A stretch of 37,464 nt of DNA from positions 1 to 37,464 of IMG/VR virus record IMGVR_UViG_3300035682_000090; one strand, written 5' to 3'. Below, piece by piece: positions 5,916 to 13,481 of the stretch. Origin of the DNA: a virus. Within the stretch, counting starts at the first letter, position 1. The number at the start of each line of letters is the position of its first letter. Position numbers and translations under genes: made by a program. The notes beneath the pieces are model-generated. The model worked only from the letters and a program-made list of their open reading frames with translations, made no database searches and was not told the DNA's origin.

Positions 5916-7193
5916 ATGGGAGCAATAAAAGCGCCAACGATTGTTGGCATTAAACACAACACCGACACCGATTCGGCGGACTACACTTACCTAAAGGTAA
6001 ATGGGGAACCACGGACTACTCAACTTCGTTGGGCAGACCGTTCTACCCTTATGGCGATTGGCAAATACTGCAATGCTTTTGCAGGAAAAGGAACACCAGT
6101 TGGCATGGACAAGTCAGACATGTTGAATCATGTTCAAGTCCGTATCAAGGAACTAGGCGAGAAGAACAATTATGTTCCTCAGCCTTTCATGGAACCATCA
6201 CCTACGGCGAAAGTCGTGTTGAACAGTGCACCTCGTCAGGCTGAACCTAAGGGTTCATCCATTGACGATGCAGTCAAGCAACTCATGGAGTCAATGCTTG
6301 CCAGTGGTGTTATGACACCACCGACAACACAAATTGACCCTGCACAAATTGAAGCCCTACAGGCTCAAATTGACGACCTACAATTACAGGTCGCTAATCG
6401 TCCTGCTCCTGTGGTCATCGTTAACAATGGCGTAACATCTAAACCTACGGTCGGTGTTGTCCATGCTAAGTATGCAGACATCGCCAAGGCAATGATGTTA
6501 AGAATGAATGTGTACCTTGTAGGTCCAGCAGGGACTGGTAAGTCCACAATTCCACAGCAAATTGCAGAGCAAATGGGGTTGGAATTCAGTGCTGTATCTT
6601 GTGGTACTACGGATGCAAAATTTGACTATGTGGGGTTCCGTGATGGTCACGGTGTTCTGCATTCAACATCGTTCCGTGACAGATACGAAAATGGTGGTGT
6701 AATGCTACTGGACGAGATGGACAATGCATCACCCGATGTACTTGTGACACTGAATCAGGCTCTAAGCAATGGCATCATGGCGTTCCCTGACAAAATGGTC
6801 AAGAAACACCCCGACTTCATATTGGTTGCTGCAGGAAACACCTACGGTAGTGGGGCTACGGCTCAGTATGTCGGTAGGTCACCTATTGACGCTGCTACGA
6901 TGAATCGTTTCATCAAATTCGTTGTCGGTGTTGACGAGAACATTGAGAACGAGATGGTAGCGTCCACTGGCTTACTAGTCATTCACCAACTAAATTGGCT
7001 AGGCATTATCCGTAAGGCTAGAGCAAATTGTGAGGCATCAGGGCTACGAGTTATGGTTACACCACGAGATGCGAAACACGGTGCTAGCCTGTTGCACCTT
7101 GGTTTCACAGTGGCGGAAGCCATTGACATGACTTTCGGCTTCGGTCTTGAAGGTGTACAGCGTGACAAGGTACTTGCTGGTGTCACCCTGTAA
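5916..7193 (+). CDS. AAA+ ATPase of MoxR/CbbQ type
   Basis: A 425-residue protein. The N-terminal 180 residues contain an acidic coiled-coil-like stretch (about 115-162). A MoxR-like AAA+ domain follows: Walker A GPAGTGKST (203-211), Walker B VMLLDEMDN (262-270), a sensor-1-like AAGNT (306-309) and an arginine-finger candidate MNRF (R331). MoxR ATPases usually work with VWA-domain partners to remodel protein complexes or insert cofactors; the next gene encodes a VWA-like protein, so the two probably form such a pair. A good ribosome site (TTAGGAGA) precedes the ATG. The target in infection is unknown. Two copies of the dispersed 10-mer lie within the gene. Confidence 0.85.
   Translation: MGAIKAPTIVGIKHNTDTDSADYTYLKVNGEPRTTQLRWADRSTLMAIGKYCNAFAGKGTPVGMDKSDMLNHVQVRIKELGEKNNYVPQPFMEPSPTAKVVLNSAPRQAEPKGSSIDDAVKQLMESMLASGVMTPPTTQIDPAQIEALQAQIDDLQLQVANRPAPVVIVNNGVTSKPTVGVVHAKYADIAKAMMLRMNVYLVGPAGTGKSTIPQQIAEQMGLEFSAVSCGTTDAKFDYVGFRDGHGVLHSTSFRDRYENGGVMLLDEMDNASPDVLVTLNQALSNGIMAFPDKMVKKHPDFILVAAGNTYGSGATAQYVGRSPIDAATMNRFIKFVVGVDENIENEMVASTGLLVIHQLNWLGIIRKARANCEASGLRVMVTPRDAKHGASLLHLGFTVAEAIDMTFGFGLEGVQRDKVLAGVTL
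6103..6112 (+). repeat. Dispersed 10-mer GCATGGACAA
   Basis: Exact copy in the AAA+ gene, same strand as transcription, read as Gly-Met-Asp-Lys. Confidence 0.8.
6457..6466 (-). repeat. Dispersed 10-mer (minus orientation)
   Basis: TTGTCCATGC on the plus strand inside the AAA+ gene, antisense to transcription, read as Val-Val-His-Ala-Lys. Confidence 0.8.
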
Positions 7194-7218
7194 TGGGGTG
7201 GCACAGTCAAATTGGAAT

Positions 7219-7231
7219 CAAATTAGGAGAA
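7219..7231 (+). promoter_or_regulatory. Reiterated ribosome-binding leader CAAATTAGGAGAA
   Basis: The same 13 bases stand before four early genes: here and at 8127-8139, 8625-8637 and 8808-8820. Each lies five to eight bases before an ATG. A strong AGGAG core is preceded by a constant A/T enhancer, a shared high-efficiency translation cassette. Confidence 0.75.
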
Positions 7232-7235
7232 CATA

Positions 7236-8057
7236 ATGAACAAGGTAATTGACAAATTCAACTCATTCAGTGAGTTACTAGCGTATGCAAATACGAATCC
7301 TCATCTTGAGGAATCAAGCAATACTGGCGATGCAATATGGCATGGTGGCACATCTAATCTTGCTGAGGCAGTCAAATTGGCTACCGATGGTTGGCATGAT
7401 GAGCGTGACGCTTTGGATAAAATGCTACGAGTATTGCAGGAGCAAATTGGTGAGCGTTTCCAAACAGTTAAGCGTTCATACAATTCAGTATGTGGTGGTC
7501 GTGTTGACATGGGGCGTTTCCTTGGTGGTCGTCCTGACCATATGGTGGCGTACCGTAAGGTAGCCACTACTGCACAAGGCAAAATATGCCGACTCATATT
7601 GGACTACGGTGCTAATGGTTCCACCCCTGCAGAGCAAATGCTCAAGCGTGGTGTCACCATCACAGCACTTGTTGACCTACTGGCAACTATGGGTATCAGC
7701 ATTGAGTTGTGGGGTGAAACTACAATCAAGGTTGGCAAGGACCAAACACACACCACCTTGGTTCAAATGCACGACCCACGAGAGCCACTAGACATTGACT
7801 CGTTGATGTATGCCATTGCTCACCCTGCGATGCTACGCCGACTGACATTCTCAGTCCGTGAGAAGTGGTCAGGTGATGGTGGTGTTCGCAAAATGGCTTC
7901 ACATGGTCATGGCACTAGCATCCCAATCACATTCGCTAAGGAATTGCAATGCGATGTTGTGCTCAACCGTATTGAACATGGCGGTAGCGATGACATAATC
8001 AACAAGCCTGTTGAGTGGATAATGCAAACAATCAAGGGCTTAGGCTTGCTTGACTAG
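7236..8057 (+). CDS. VWA-like partner of the AAA+ ATPase (putative)
   Basis: A 273-residue protein encoded directly after the MoxR-like ATPase. The segment at residues 117-160 has the rhythm of a von Willebrand A domain: a buried strand (ICRLILDYGA), a loop with Ser-Thr, a helix with RGVTITALVDLL, then a second strand (GISIELWG). A canonical DxSxS metal site is not present, so the MIDAS would be degenerate. The N-terminal third resembles a phage family in which a Trp/Gly-rich NLAEAVKLATDGW motif recurs. A role as adaptor for the neighbouring ATPase is inferred from fold pattern and adjacency; it could be an unrelated Rossmann-like protein. Confidence 0.55.
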   Translation: MNKVIDKFNSFSELLAYANTNPHLEESSNTGDAIWHGGTSNLAEAVKLATDGWHDERDALDKMLRVLQEQIGERFQTVKRSYNSVCGGRVDMGRFLGGRPDHMVAYRKVATTAQGKICRLILDYGANGSTPAEQMLKRGVTITALVDLLATMGISIELWGETTIKVGKDQTHTTLVQMHDPREPLDIDSLMYAIAHPAMLRRLTFSVREKWSGDGGVRKMASHGHGTSIPITFAKELQCDVVLNRIEHGGSDDIINKPVEWIMQTIKGLGLLD

Positions 8058-8145
8058 TGACACATGGTGTTGGTATGGTGTCGGTAGTGTGTCTCGCTAT
8101 CGGCATCGTGCTGCCAAATAAGAAAACAAATTAGGAGAAAATAAA
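8058..8145. other. Short intergenic spacer
   Basis: A GT-rich stretch (TGGTGT and GGTAGTGTG repeats) precedes the CAAATTAGGAGAA ribosome leader of the next gene. No promoter or hairpin of note was seen. Confidence 0.4.
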
Positions 8146-8370
8146 ATGAAAATAGATACAGATACGAAAATGAAGGGCGATGTCACTTATGTGAATCGCT
8201 TGGGTCATGTGGTTAAGTTGTGGGTGTCATCACCTACTGGCGATGCCTCAGATAGCCATGTGTTTGAATTGGAATGCCATTCAATCGGTCAAGCCAAATT
8301 GGTTGCGTCTAAATGGCGTAAGGTATGGGGCTTGAACCTAGTTGACGAAGTTAGCGAGGACAACTCATGA
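8146..8370 (+). CDS. Hypothetical protein (74 aa)
   Basis: A 74-residue soluble protein with alternating polar and hydrophobic segments (DVTYVNRLGHVVKLWVSS) suggesting a small beta-sheet with a C-terminal helix. No known motif. It is preceded by the CAAATTAGGAGAA leader and overlaps the next start by four bases (ATGA), so the pair is coupled. Function unknown; it belongs to a run of small early genes of the kind often used to alter host metabolism. Confidence 0.6.
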   Translation: MKIDTDTKMKGDVTYVNRLGHVVKLWVSSPTGDASDSHVFELECHSIGQAKLVASKWRKVWGLNLVDEVSEDNS

Positions 8371-8615
8371 ACATATTCATGCTAATTGGGTTGGTTTCAT
8401 TGGTGTTTGGCGTTGTATTTGCCGACATGCTAGTGGGGATACCACGAGTACAAATCAAGCGTATTGGTAAGTCACGAACACATTGGAACGATGATGTGCC
8501 AATGCTTGACTTCCGTACTGCTTGTGCACCTTGGCTACTTGAATGCATAGACCCCGATTGTGACTGCCATGACAACTGGTGTTACGATTGGAAATATGAT
8601 GACGACCTTAAATAA
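8367..8615 (+). CDS. Small membrane protein with Cys-rich tail
   Basis: An 82-residue protein with an N-terminal hydrophobic segment (residues 3-23, IFMLIGLVSLVFGVVFADML), a basic middle, and a C-terminal acidic Cys-rich part containing ECIDPDCDCHDNWCYDW. The helix could be a membrane anchor or an uncleaved signal. The clustered Cys/Asp/His may bind a metal. It is coupled to the preceding gene by a 4-base overlap. Unknown function; an early membrane-associated effector is possible. Confidence 0.55.
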   Translation: MNIFMLIGLVSLVFGVVFADMLVGIPRVQIKRIGKSRTHWNDDVPMLDFRTACAPWLLECIDPDCDCHDNWCYDWKYDDDLK

Positions 8616-8643
8616 AAACAACAACAAATTAGGAGAAACAATA

Positions 8644-8829
8644 ATGGCTACGAAATATACGGAACGGCTTGTCTGTCCACGATGTGAATGCTACATGTAT
8701 CCACCACGAGTTGCGTTGTCACGACTTGACAACACGACCAGTGTGTGTAATGATTGTGGTGTTGACGAAGCAATAGAGCAGTGGGTCACAGGAACCATTG
8801 CAAATTACAAATTAGGAGAAACAAAATGA
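8644..8829 (+). CDS. Zinc-ribbon protein (61 aa)
   Basis: A 61-residue protein with a CPRC knuckle at residues 11-14 and CNDC at about 35-38, a standard zinc ribbon. The ATG at 8644 was chosen because the CAAATTAGGAGAA leader lies seven bases before it. The stop overlaps the next start (ATGA). Small zinc ribbons in early phage regions often bind host polymerase or nucleic acids; the specific role here cannot be read from the sequence. Confidence 0.7.
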   Translation: MATKYTERLVCPRCECYMYPPRVALSRLDNTTSVCNDCGVDEAIEQWVTGTIANYKLGETK

Positions 8830-9479
8830 CAACAATATCCGCAACGGTATTACCATCGGGTCCACAGGTTGAACCTGAGCCGATGTTAATTGAACCTACA
8901 CACACTGAAATTCAGAAGGTGGTGGGTGGTCACTTTGACATGGTTCGTGTTGAAGTTGAAAACGAACAAGGCGATGTGTGCATCGTACTTGGTTATGTCC
9001 ATGACGAAGGTTTGATTCGCAATATGGAACCTAACTATTTGGCTACCGCATTATTCCGTCAGGAGTTGCGTGGTCCTTGTCTGCTTATGTCAGGGCTTAG
9101 TCCTGAGGGTGAGTATGACGGTGAGTGTTACGACTTGCCTAGTTGGGTTTGGGAAGGTCTGAGTACGGACCTTGTAGAACGAACAGCATCCACATATAAC
9201 AAATCTAAATTGCTTCAATTTGGTTTGGCTTGCGCTATTGAGGAGCGATTCTGTACAGCAGAAGAACTCAAGGAACTCATGAAGGCTATCATTGCGCAGT
9301 CGGACTTTAATAACGACACGGTAATGTCTGAGGAGCAACACGAACTTGTTGACATCCTTATAGATTGGGCAAGGGTGGAGTTGTACCGAACAAATAAACT
9401 TAGTGCAGACCCTGCGTTTGTTGATGCAGTCATTGACGCAGTGTTTGAATACGACCAAGAAAATAACCAAGGAGAATAA
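8826..9479 (+). CDS. DUF3846-like early protein
   Basis: A 217-residue protein whose first half matches the pattern of DUF3846 phage proteins: QKVVGGHFDMVRV, then a short sheet (VCIVLGYVHDEGLI), a NYLATALF segment and a GPCLLMSG strand. The C-terminal half is helical and acidic (EELKELMKAIIAQSDF; AFVDAVIDAVFEYDQEN) and is an addition to the usual short family member. Its start follows the CAAATTAGGAGAA leader and overlaps the upstream stop by four bases. No function is known for the family. Confidence 0.65.
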   Translation: MTTISATVLPSGPQVEPEPMLIEPTHTEIQKVVGGHFDMVRVEVENEQGDVCIVLGYVHDEGLIRNMEPNYLATALFRQELRGPCLLMSGLSPEGEYDGECYDLPSWVWEGLSTDLVERTASTYNKSKLLQFGLACAIEERFCTAEELKELMKAIIAQSDFNNDTVMSEEQHELVDILIDWARVELYRTNKLSADPAFVDAVIDAVFEYDQENNQGE

Positions 9480-9480
9480 C

Positions 9481-9687
9481 ATGTCAGATGCCATGCCCAC
9501 CAAGAAGCCCAAGCCCAAAGCGAAGGCACCAGCGAAAACCTCAACAAAACCAGTGGTTTTTAAGCAGGGAAATTACAAATGCGTTAAGTGCAATACCATC
9601 GTACACATTTTTGTGCCGATGAATTGCCCACCAGCCCATTACCATACATCCAGTAAAACACATCACATGATGGAGAAAACAAAATGA
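9481..9687 (+). CDS. Basic zinc-knuckle protein (68 aa)
   Basis: A 68-residue protein with a Lys/Pro/Ala-rich N-terminal tail (TKKPKPKAKAPAK) followed by a compact metal-binding module: KCVKC at about residues 35-39 and MNCPPAHYH further on, giving Cys-Cys-Cys-His ligands. The ATG at 9481 follows CCAAGGAGAATAAC, a good ribosome site. The basic tail plus zinc knuckle suggests nucleic-acid binding. It overlaps the next gene by four bases. Confidence 0.65.
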   Translation: MSDAMPTKKPKPKAKAPAKTSTKPVVFKQGNYKCVKCNTIVHIFVPMNCPPAHYHTSSKTHHMMEKTK

Positions 9688-10076
9688 AACACCTATTTAA
9701 GCCCAACACAAAAGTGCTCATGTTGGATACGCCAAACATTAGCCTGAATGCAGACATGGAAACAGGTGTGATTGAGCATCTGCAAATTAGGTTGAACAAT
9801 GCAGAGTTGAACTTCTTTGCGGAAGATGTGACCGAGTTTCTGAAAATGCTTGATTCGTTATCCGCTTGGCGAATGAAACATACGCCGTCACGGATGAAGA
9901 ACCCACCTGAACCAATTTGGTATGAGATGATTCTTCAGCGAGGACAATGTGAGGATTGCGATACATTCGTACCGTGGTTCTACCGAATGTGGGACGGTGA
10001 CGATATTGTCCGTCCATGCTTATGTTCCAAGTGCTCAGGAAAGTCAGGAGCGAACGATGACCGAACAATTTGGTGA
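9684..10076 (+). CDS. Hypothetical protein with C-terminal zinc site (130 aa)
   Basis: A 130-residue protein. The N-terminal two thirds appear as a mixed alpha/beta domain with an amphipathic helix (VTEFLKMLDSLSAWRM). The C-terminus has CEDC (about residues 91-94) and CLCSKC (about 114-119), consistent with a zinc ribbon. It overlaps the HTH regulator gene that follows by 20 bases, so the two are probably translated together. No family recognised. Confidence 0.6.
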   Translation: MKHLFKPNTKVLMLDTPNISLNADMETGVIEHLQIRLNNAELNFFAEDVTEFLKMLDSLSAWRMKHTPSRMKNPPEPIWYEMILQRGQCEDCDTFVPWFYRMWDGDDIVRPCLCSKCSGKSGANDDRTIW

Positions 10077-10824
10077 CGACTGGCTTGGGTGTGGCAACGC
10101 TGAACATCCACAAGAATGCTTGTGTGATGTTGTAATAACACATCCCACAAAATGGAATGCCGACTGTGTAAATGGTGTTCATATGGGTGCTCAAATCTGT
10201 GAACTCAGAGACTACAGCGTACCTTGGACTAGGGAGCAACTTGTCAACTACATGGATGACCTGATGCTATTTCAAGATGCACTACGAGGGTCCATAATCA
10301 CAAGCGAAACACCATCGTGGTACCCAACGGATACTTCACGAGTTAGCATGGAAACAATCAGACAAACAGTGGCGGAACATATGAACACAGAAAAACCAAA
10401 CATCCAAATAGTCCTAGATATATTGGGCATAACAGGGAAAGTATTTATGAGGGCAATAACCTGCAATCAGATACCTGAACTCAAATTAGCAAAATGGACT
10501 TCCCATTTGCTCAGTGAATTCCAGCGTGACCTAGAAGAAAATAAACTTTCGTTCCGTGAAATGATGAGAAAGTACGACCTAAGCAAAACTTCGTTCTACA
10601 ATCTCAAAGGCTACTTCATTCATGTATTACGACAAGATGCATCTGGTGTTCTGGTATCCACCAACCCTGAGCAACAAGCCAAAGCACGAGTAGTTGCCAA
10701 GCGTTTAATTGGAGAGGGATACGACAACAAAAAAATCGTTGAGTCTGTCTTTAACGAAACCCGTGTTCACTATACTTCTAGTGCTATATCAAAATTGCGT
10801 AGTCGCAATTCCGACCTAGGCTGA
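10057..10824 (+). CDS. Putative DNA-binding regulator with two HTH segments
   Basis: A 255-residue protein. The N-terminus is Cys/His-rich (C12, H17, C21, C23, C37, C48) and may bind zinc. The C-terminus carries two helix-turn-helix-like segments: residues 163-186 (LSFREMMRKYDLSKTSFYNL) and about 210-250 (AKRLIGEGYDNKKIVESVF, then SSAISKLRSRN), the second ending in basic residues. The start at 10057 is set by TCAGGAG seven bases upstream and lies inside the previous gene. The gene sits immediately before a perfect inverted pair of the genome-wide GCRTGGACAA element, so it is the best candidate for the protein that binds that element, possibly autoregulated. This assignment is inference; no named family was recognised. 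Confidence 0.55.
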   Translation: MTEQFGDDWLGCGNAEHPQECLCDVVITHPTKWNADCVNGVHMGAQICELRDYSVPWTREQLVNYMDDLMLFQDALRGSIITSETPSWYPTDTSRVSMETIRQTVAEHMNTEKPNIQIVLDILGITGKVFMRAITCNQIPELKLAKWTSHLLSEFQRDLEENKLSFREMMRKYDLSKTSFYNLKGYFIHVLRQDASGVLVSTNPEQQAKARVVAKRLIGEGYDNKKIVESVFNETRVHYTSSAISKLRSRNSDLG

Positions 10825-10843
10825 TACAATAGAACTTATAATA

Positions 10844-10853
10844 GCATGGACAA
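10844..10853 (+). repeat. Dispersed 10-mer GCATGGACAA (left arm of operator)
   Basis: Left arm of the inverted pair, just downstream of the TATAAT box. Confidence 0.85.
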
Positions 10854-10886
10854 GATAGGTAGTTATGTCTCCTTGTACTGTCTGTT

Positions 10887-10896
10887 TTGTCCATGC
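10887..10896 (-). repeat. Dispersed 10-mer (right arm of operator)
   Basis: Right arm of the inverted pair, in the leader about 12 bases before the AAGGAG ribosome site of the nuclease gene. Confidence 0.85.
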
Positions 10897-10919
10897 TACT
10901 ATTCTTGTAAGGAGATACA

Positions 10920-11753
10920 GTGAAAATAGATAATGAAAATAATACCGTGTGGGTGAGGCAATCTTGGCTCGGTGACATTCTTCTGTGCCCCGAACGAGCA
11001 AGGCTCGGCATTACAATGCCCTCGTTTCGCCGTGGCTCAGAAGCCACAGCAATCGGCACAGGGATGCACTCCGCCATTGAAGGAGTGCTGACTGGTGAAG
11101 TGGAACAGAATCAGGTTGTGATGACAGCAGTCGCTTTGGAACATGTGTTCTCCGAACTTGCTCAACCTGACATTGCCCGTGTTGACTACAGCGATGAAGA
11201 AGTCACAGGGTTTGTTCATGCCATGACTGACGCTTGGTATAACAACATCCAACCCGAAGTTGAATTTGGTGGTCAATGTGAACGCCAATTTAGCGTTCTC
11301 ACCGACCTAACAGTTGGACCATACAAATTGGGTTTCAGTGGCACAATGGACTATGTTACCCCTAGTGGCGTAATTTGGGATTGGAAAACGGCTGCCCGTA
11401 AATATTTCGCTAATGAAAAGCAGAAGCAATCTGTTCAAGCCTCGGTATATGGTTACGCTGTTAACCAATTTATGCCTGAAGTTGGCTACCCTGTTGACTT
11501 TAGGTTTGGTGTCATGTTGCGACATAAAAATCCCACGGCACAAATTCTGAAGATTACACGCTCCAAGGAGCAGATAAATTGGTTGCTGAAACAAACCTCA
11601 GGTATTGTTTCGCAACATTTAAACACAGGTTTAAACACCGAGTGGACAATGAATGACCAGCATTTTTTGTGTTCCGCTAAATGGTGTTCGTATTGGTCTG
11701 TCTGTAAGGGAGCCTATGTTGCACACGGTGACGGCTTCCCACCAGCCCAATGA
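10920..11753 (+). CDS. Cas4/RecB-like exonuclease with Fe-S cluster motif
   Basis: A 277-residue PD-(D/E)XK nuclease. Visible residues are C23 (LLCPERARL), H50 (GTGMHSAIE), D144 (GTMDYV), the D154-W-K156 core (WDWKTA), and a Q..Y motif near 173-177 (VQASVYGYA). Three C-terminal cysteines (C251, C256, C262) with C23 would hold a 4Fe-4S cluster, as in Cas4 and AddB. Such enzymes resect DNA ends for recombination or replication. There are no cas genes nearby, so the role is phage DNA metabolism. The start is GTG, eight bases after AAGGAG. It heads the replication block and lies directly behind the operator at 10837-10898. Confidence 0.85.
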   Translation: MKIDNENNTVWVRQSWLGDILLCPERARLGITMPSFRRGSEATAIGTGMHSAIEGVLTGEVEQNQVVMTAVALEHVFSELAQPDIARVDYSDEEVTGFVHAMTDAWYNNIQPEVEFGGQCERQFSVLTDLTVGPYKLGFSGTMDYVTPSGVIWDWKTAARKYFANEKQKQSVQASVYGYAVNQFMPEVGYPVDFRFGVMLRHKNPTAQILKITRSKEQINWLLKQTSGIVSQHLNTGLNTEWTMNDQHFLCSAKWCSYWSVCKGAYVAHGDGFPPAQ

Positions 11754-11896
11754 CATTTCCGACCTATCTGATAGAGTTCGGTTACCGAGATGGACGGAAT
11801 CCACCTAGGGCTGTCAATGCCTGAAAGAAACAACGACTAGCATATTCGTTGTGCAATTTGACAATATGCCACACACCACCAACGACAGGAGAGTCC
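11754..11896. other. Intergenic spacer
   Basis: It contains a modest inverted repeat CAACGA/TCGTTG (about 11829-11849, nine-base loop) and the ribosome site for the next gene. No promoter was recognised. Confidence 0.35.
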
Positions 11897-12340
11897 ATGA
11901 ATAAGGACCAGTCAATCATTACCCAAGTTGCAGCAAAAATTGCTGCTGACCTTACACCAAAATCAGATGATGTTTCAACCAACATCACCCAATGGGCGAC
12001 AGCGTTTGACGCTGTTCGTGAAGCACTATTTGATGCTCACGCATTTGGCGAAATGGTGGCAACACCAGCAACAACATACACACAGCCTGTAGAACAGCAA
12101 GTACAGATGGTTACCAACGCCTTCCCAACTGCTACACAGACTCAAGGCATGGTCGGTTCAATCCGTATCAAGGGAAGCCAGCATGGTCCAATCCCTGAAT
12201 GGCTTGTATCCGCTTGTGCCAAGGATGGTGTCACAGAAGTGTGGGACAATCGTGATGGACTTGCAGTAAACCCTAAGCGCCCTTGGTTCAAGGCTGTACA
12301 GGGTGAGCAAGCATATTGGGAACCTAAGGCTCGCAAATAA
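11897..12340 (+). CDS. Replication-block protein of unknown function (147 aa)
   Basis: A 147-residue protein. The N-terminal half is helical (about residues 5-55); a Gln/Thr/Pro-rich linker follows (TYTQPVEQQVQM). The C-terminal domain has SIRIKGSQHGPIPEWLVSAC, then VTEVWDNRDG and a Lys/Trp/Pro-rich end (KRPWFKAV). The C-terminal module looks like a compact Trp-rich domain, and its neighbours (nuclease, helicase, primase) suggest an accessory DNA-binding or single-strand-binding role, which is inference. The ATG at 11897 follows GACAGGAGAGTCC. Confidence 0.55.
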   Translation: MNKDQSIITQVAAKIAADLTPKSDDVSTNITQWATAFDAVREALFDAHAFGEMVATPATTYTQPVEQQVQMVTNAFPTATQTQGMVGSIRIKGSQHGPIPEWLVSACAKDGVTEVWDNRDGLAVNPKRPWFKAVQGEQAYWEPKARK

Positions 12341-12366
12341 TATAATCACTTACCACTAGGAGCAAT

Positions 12367-13473
12367 TTGGAAACACCAACCGAATTTGCTGACCGATGGG
12401 CGCAACTTGGGCGTGGGGAGAACATCTCCACGCCTGAGCCGTCTGTGGGACCAGCATCAAACACATACTACAAACCTTTAATCGGAGCCGTGGACGAGTA
12501 TGTTCATTGGGCACAAAACCCAGCCGAGCGTATCTACTTAGGTTTCCCCGAACTTGACCACGAAATCCGTGGCATAGCACCAGCAGAAATGTGCATCATC
12601 AACGGATACAGTCACTCAGGTAAGACATTGTTTCTGTTGCAGATACTTGTAGCGAACGCTGACAAGCCTGTTATTTATTTCTGTCCTGACGAGCCACGAA
12701 CATTGACGCTAATCAAATTGGCTTGTGTAATGCATGGTGTTGACGCTGCGTATTTAGAATATCAAATTGAACATCAAGACCCAGAAGCGATTGCGCTGCT
12801 CAAGCAGACAGCCGTGGAACACTTTCCCAATTTGGCTGTCTTTGACCAGTTCATGACACTTAGCGACATGGAAAAAGCCGTAGGCGAAATACAAGAACTA
12901 TGGGGCAAACCATCGTTGATTGTATTTGACTATTTGGAATTGCTAAATTCAGGTGATGGCGATGTGCCTAGCAAAGCCAACACGCTCAAAGCGTTTGGCA
13001 AGCGACACAATGTGCCGTTGCTTGTGCTACACCAGTCATCCCGTACCGCAGGTTCCGAAGGCAAGAAGATGACAATATCATCTGGCGCTTACGGTGGCGA
13101 ACAGCAGGCTACACACATCGTTGGTGTACGCCGTAAGCGTTTTGAAATAGAAGCGCAAATCCGTGAGATAGAAGAAAAACTAGACAAGAACACCGCCTCA
13201 GAACGGCTACTTGAACGGTTGGATGTACTGCGTTATGAACAACGCATACATCAACACACCATCACAATCAACCTTGTCAAATGCAAGCGCCCATCATCAC
13301 AACTATTGGATGACATGGACTTTGAAATTGAACAAGGCACAGGCAGGCTCACACGGCTAACTAACATACTGCCCACAGCAATGTGGCATAGCGAGGACAT
13401 GAAGCAATACGACACAGAAGTTGACAACGGGGCTACCGTGGATGTTAACTTGTTTGAGGACGACTGGATTTAG
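12367..13473 (+). CDS. DnaB/RecA-like replicative helicase
   Basis: A 368-residue RecA-fold ATPase with Walker A GYSHSGKT (80-87), Walker B LIVFDYLE (184-191) and the LVLHQSS motif (219-225) typical of DnaB-family helicases, followed by a charged helical segment (about 255-300) and an acidic tail. It lacks the DnaB N-terminal domain. Its likely role is unwinding at the phage fork together with the next-door primase. The start is TTG, four bases after AGGAG; no in-frame ATG is better placed. A TATAAT at 12341-12346 with TTGGGA 19 bases upstream could be an internal promoter. Confidence 0.85.
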   Translation: METPTEFADRWAQLGRGENISTPEPSVGPASNTYYKPLIGAVDEYVHWAQNPAERIYLGFPELDHEIRGIAPAEMCIINGYSHSGKTLFLLQILVANADKPVIYFCPDEPRTLTLIKLACVMHGVDAAYLEYQIEHQDPEAIALLKQTAVEHFPNLAVFDQFMTLSDMEKAVGEIQELWGKPSLIVFDYLELLNSGDGDVPSKANTLKAFGKRHNVPLLVLHQSSRTAGSEGKKMTISSGAYGGEQQATHIVGVRRKRFEIEAQIREIEEKLDKNTASERLLERLDVLRYEQRIHQHTITINLVKCKRPSSQLLDDMDFEIEQGTGRLTRLTNILPTAMWHSEDMKQYDTEVDNGATVDVNLFEDDWI

Positions 13474-13481
13474 GAGATGAA

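Larger units (their letters stand above)
10837..10898 (+). promoter_or_regulatory. Early promoter and inverted-pair operator
   Basis: A consensus -10 box TATAAT (10837-10842) runs directly into TAGCATGGACAA (10842-10853). A mirror copy, TTGTCCATGCTA (10887-10898), follows after 33 bases, giving a perfect 12-bp inverted repeat. No clear -35 is visible. The element lies between the HTH regulator and the Cas4-like nuclease gene. A repressor bound to both arms could loop or occlude the promoter that drives the replication genes. Confidence 0.7.

Noticed and set aside
10920-11753. CRISPR-Cas remnant, because of the Cas4-like nuclease
   Set aside because: No direct-repeat/spacer array and no other cas gene anywhere in the window; Cas4-like nucleases are common in phage replication modules.
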